A stretch of 55,035 nucleotides of DNA from JBCCQH01 sp039024435. GTDB lineage: Bacteria > Bacteroidota > Bacteroidia > J057 > JADKCL01. The position numbers and the translations under genes were made by a program. Positions 53,553 through 55,035 of this stretch are shown piece by piece. A model generated the notes under the pieces. The model was not told the DNA's origin, searched no databases, and saw only the letters and a list, made by a program, of their open reading frames with translations. The DNA lies in the NCBI GenBank assembly GCA_039024435.1, contig JBCCQH010000042.1:1-55035 (forward strand), in the 5' to 3' direction. Within the stretch, counting starts at the first letter, position 1. Each line of letters begins with the position of its first letter.

Positions 53553-54800
53553 ATGTCCACCGAAGAATTTGTCACCCGCAACTACAGCCTCCTCAACAAC
53601 CTGATCATCTGGGGCAAAGTCATGAAAACCAACTACGCCCGCGACAGTGGCCGGGTCTGGGTAAGCCTGGGCGCCCACTACGGAGAGAACGAAATCATCG
53701 ACCTGCCCTGGCTGCGCCGCCGGGGAGGAAAGGACTGGGAATGGTGGGCCCCCGAAGTGGGCGAGCAGGTATTGATCCTGGCTCCCGGAGGCCGGGTAGA
53801 GCGCGCGGTGATCATCGGGTCGCTGCCTTACAGGGGAGACAAATTGACCATGATCGATCAGAGCGCCCGTAAATTTAATCGTTCTCAAGGTGGGGAGGCA
53901 GAAAACAACCCCAACAACGAGTCCAAAAAACTGCTTGAAGCCAGTAAGCACGTAATCCGCTACGAGGATGAAACCCAAATCACCTACGACAAGGAAACCC
54001 ACCAGCTCAAAGCCGAATTGAAAGCCGGGAAAATCAAATCCGGGGAAGAGTCTCCGGTGCCGGTAAGCGATAATGATCAAGCTTCAAGCACACCCACCGG
54101 AATCGCAATCACGGCTTCGGCCAAGGACAAGGAGGAGACGCTCGATGTCGAAATTCGCGATAAGATCAAGTTCTTCGCCGCCGCCCAGGACAACCAGGAA
54201 CGGGTCGAACTCTCAATCAAGGAAAAAGGGGGCAATAAAATCGTCCTGAAGATGCACCCCAAAAATGGAATCGAGCTCAGATACAATACCCTTGCCCTGC
54301 GCATCGACCCCAATGGCTTGGTGAACCTAAATGCCACTCAACTAACGATCAATACTTCCAATCCCATTGATCTTACCGGCAGCAAGACCCTCAGATTGCA
54401 CGCAACCCAAAAAATAGAAATTGATTCCGGAGGTGACCTGGAAATCAAGGCGGCAAAATCCTTGAAGTTCTCCGCCGGGGAGAAAATCATCCTCGATGCC
54501 GACAAAAACATCGAAGTCAATTCCGGGAAGCAACTCCTGCTCAATGCCAGCGATGACTTTAAAATCAAAACCGATAAATCGGCAGAGCTGATCGCGAAAA
54601 GCCAGATTCAACTTGCCTCCGAACTGGACCTCAAGCTGCACAGCAAAGTCGGTCAGATAAATCTGGCCGCTGATCTTGGAACCCTCAAACTTTCCGGCCT
54701 CCTCCTCAAGGCCAGCGGGAAAAATGTTGCCATTGAACCGAAAGTAGGATTTTCTGGACTCAAAGCCATTCCAAATACCGGCGTTATTGTCCCCGGATAA
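53553..54800 (+). CDS. gpV-like spike protein with long beta-helix
   Basis: A 415-residue protein. Residues about 15-100 are the OB-fold domain of gpV/gp5 spikes (GRVWVSLGAHYGENEIIDLPWLR with WWAPEVGEQVLIL, then VERAVIIGSLP). From about 215 onward short repeats (IEIDSGGDLEIKAAKSLKF, KIILDADKNIEVNSGKQLLL) alternate strands with turns, typical of a triple-stranded beta-helix needle. P2 gpV has about 211 residues, so this needle is clearly longer. No PAAR tip protein is found next to it. Last gene of the cluster, followed by a terminator. Confidence 0.88.
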   Translation: MSTEEFVTRNYSLLNNLIIWGKVMKTNYARDSGRVWVSLGAHYGENEIIDLPWLRRRGGKDWEWWAPEVGEQVLILAPGGRVERAVIIGSLPYRGDKLTMIDQSARKFNRSQGGEAENNPNNESKKLLEASKHVIRYEDETQITYDKETHQLKAELKAGKIKSGEESPVPVSDNDQASSTPTGIAITASAKDKEETLDVEIRDKIKFFAAAQDNQERVELSIKEKGGNKIVLKMHPKNGIELRYNTLALRIDPNGLVNLNATQLTINTSNPIDLTGSKTLRLHATQKIEIDSGGDLEIKAAKSLKFSAGEKIILDADKNIEVNSGKQLLLNASDDFKIKTDKSAELIAKSQIQLASELDLKLHSKVGQINLAADLGTLKLSGLLLKASGKNVAIEPKVGFSGLKAIPNTGVIVPG

Positions 54801-54820
54801 ACCCTTCACTTCCCCCCAAC

Positions 54821-54855
54821 AGCAAAGCTCCGACCATTCCGGCCGGAGCTTTGCT
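54821..54855. terminator. Strong hairpin terminator at the end of the cluster
   Basis: A 15-base stem (agcaaagctccgacc with ggccggagctttgct, one mismatch) closes on attcc and is followed by tttcc on the plus strand. It lies 20 bases past the gpV stop and 17 bases beyond the stop of the opposite-strand gene, so it could serve both convergent genes. Confidence 0.85.
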
Positions 54856-54872
54856 TTTCCTCCCCGCACTTC

Positions 54873-55035
54873 TTAGCGCCGGACCACCACTTTCCGCGTC
54901 TCCACCTGGCCTTTGACCGTGACCTGCACGAAGTATACCCCTTCGGCGAGGCCACGCACGTCGATTTGGGCGCGGCTGGTCCGCGGCCGGCCTTCCCACA
55001 AAATTCGACCCGGCAGATCCACCAAGCGCACCGCA
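54873..55035 (-). CDS. C-terminal type A T9SS sorting domain (start beyond window)
   Basis: Reading the minus strand from the window edge gives an open frame ending with TAA at 54873-54875. Its sequence (AVRLVDLPGRILWEG, then DVRGLAEGVYFVQVTVKG and ETRKVVVRR) is the type A C-terminal signal that sends proteins through type IX secretion. The cargo domain is outside the window, so the function is unknown. It fits the SprA translocon encoded at the left. Confidence 0.88.
   Translation of the reverse strand, partial: AVRLVDLPGRILWEGRPRTSRAQIDVRGLAEGVYFVQVTVKGQVETRKVVVRR

Larger units (their letters stand above)
19207..54800 (+). other. Headless P2-type contractile tail / injection-particle cluster
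   Basis: About 25 same-strand genes, mostly with overlaps or gaps under 30 bases. Core homologues of P2 tail genes are J, I, collar-fibre, W/gp25, FI (sheath), FII (tube), E/E', U, X, D and V. Capsid, portal, terminase, integrase, lysis, tape-measure and AAA+ genes are not present. Extra genes encode large unknown proteins, two LamG fibres with paralogous accessories, a candidate cargo, a subtilase and Kelch and repeat proteins. The one long gap (35486-35866) splits the cluster into an accessory part and a fibre-plus-tail part. Confidence 0.85.

Noticed and set aside
19207..54800. Complete prophage
   Set aside because: No integrase, repressor, terminase, portal, capsid, head-tail connector, holin or endolysin is seen, and no flanking attachment repeats were noticed.
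19207..54800. Type VI secretion system or Afp/PVC-type injection system
   Set aside because: Sheath, tube, E/E', U, X and D are P2-like, there is one tube gene, and no TssJLM, ClpV or Afp15-like ATPase gene.

Overview
The window looks like chromosomal DNA of a Bacteroidota bacterium, probably from the Saprospiria/Lewinella side of the phylum. The evidence is a full-length SprA (outer-membrane translocon of type IX secretion), a type A T9SS sorting domain at the right edge, a fused ThrA, starts without Shine-Dalgarno sequences, and a candidate Bacteroidota-type -7 box (TAnnTTTG). The species-level placement is an inference.

Left third (1-18.6 kb), ordinary chromosome. In order: the end of an Rpn-type nuclease-like gene; sprA (minus); a DUF2079 membrane protein (minus); a kinase-like protein of unknown role (minus); a lone terD (plus); the threonine genes thrA-thrB, which overlap by 8 bases (plus); a secreted protein with two retropepsin-like aspartyl protease domains (minus); and an unrecognised lipoprotein (plus).

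Right two thirds (19.2-54.8 kb), one co-directional cluster of about 25 genes. The core is a headless contractile tail of the P2 type: baseplate J and I, a short collar-fibre domain, a split DUF4815 protein, gp25/gpW, sheath (FI), tube (FII), E/E' with a T TTT TTA slippery site for -1 frameshifting, U, X, D, and a gpV spike with a long beta-helix. No capsid, terminase, portal, integrase, lysis or AAA+ ATPase gene is present. The tape-measure gene expected between E' and U is also absent.

Around this core sit unusual parts. At the 5' end are three large proteins (648, 1318 and 939 aa; the last is DUF6603-like). Two LamG-containing fibres are each followed by an accessory protein, and the two accessories are paralogous. 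A 1033-aa protein changes from GC-rich helical to AT-rich sequence partway and is followed, with a 4-base overlap, by a small subtilisin-like protease. Near the 3' end are a Pro/Ser/Thr-rich 664-aa protein with 64-67-aa repeats and a Kelch-containing protein.

My reading is a contractile injection particle, tailocin-like or injecting a cargo. The sheath, tube and spike would form the machine, the LamG, Gly-rich and Kelch proteins would recognise surfaces, and the 1033-aa protein plus protease would be a payload-and-processing pair. Transcription probably starts in the 620-base gap before 19207 and again near 35635 (palindrome plus -7 box), and ends at a strong hairpin at 54821-54855.
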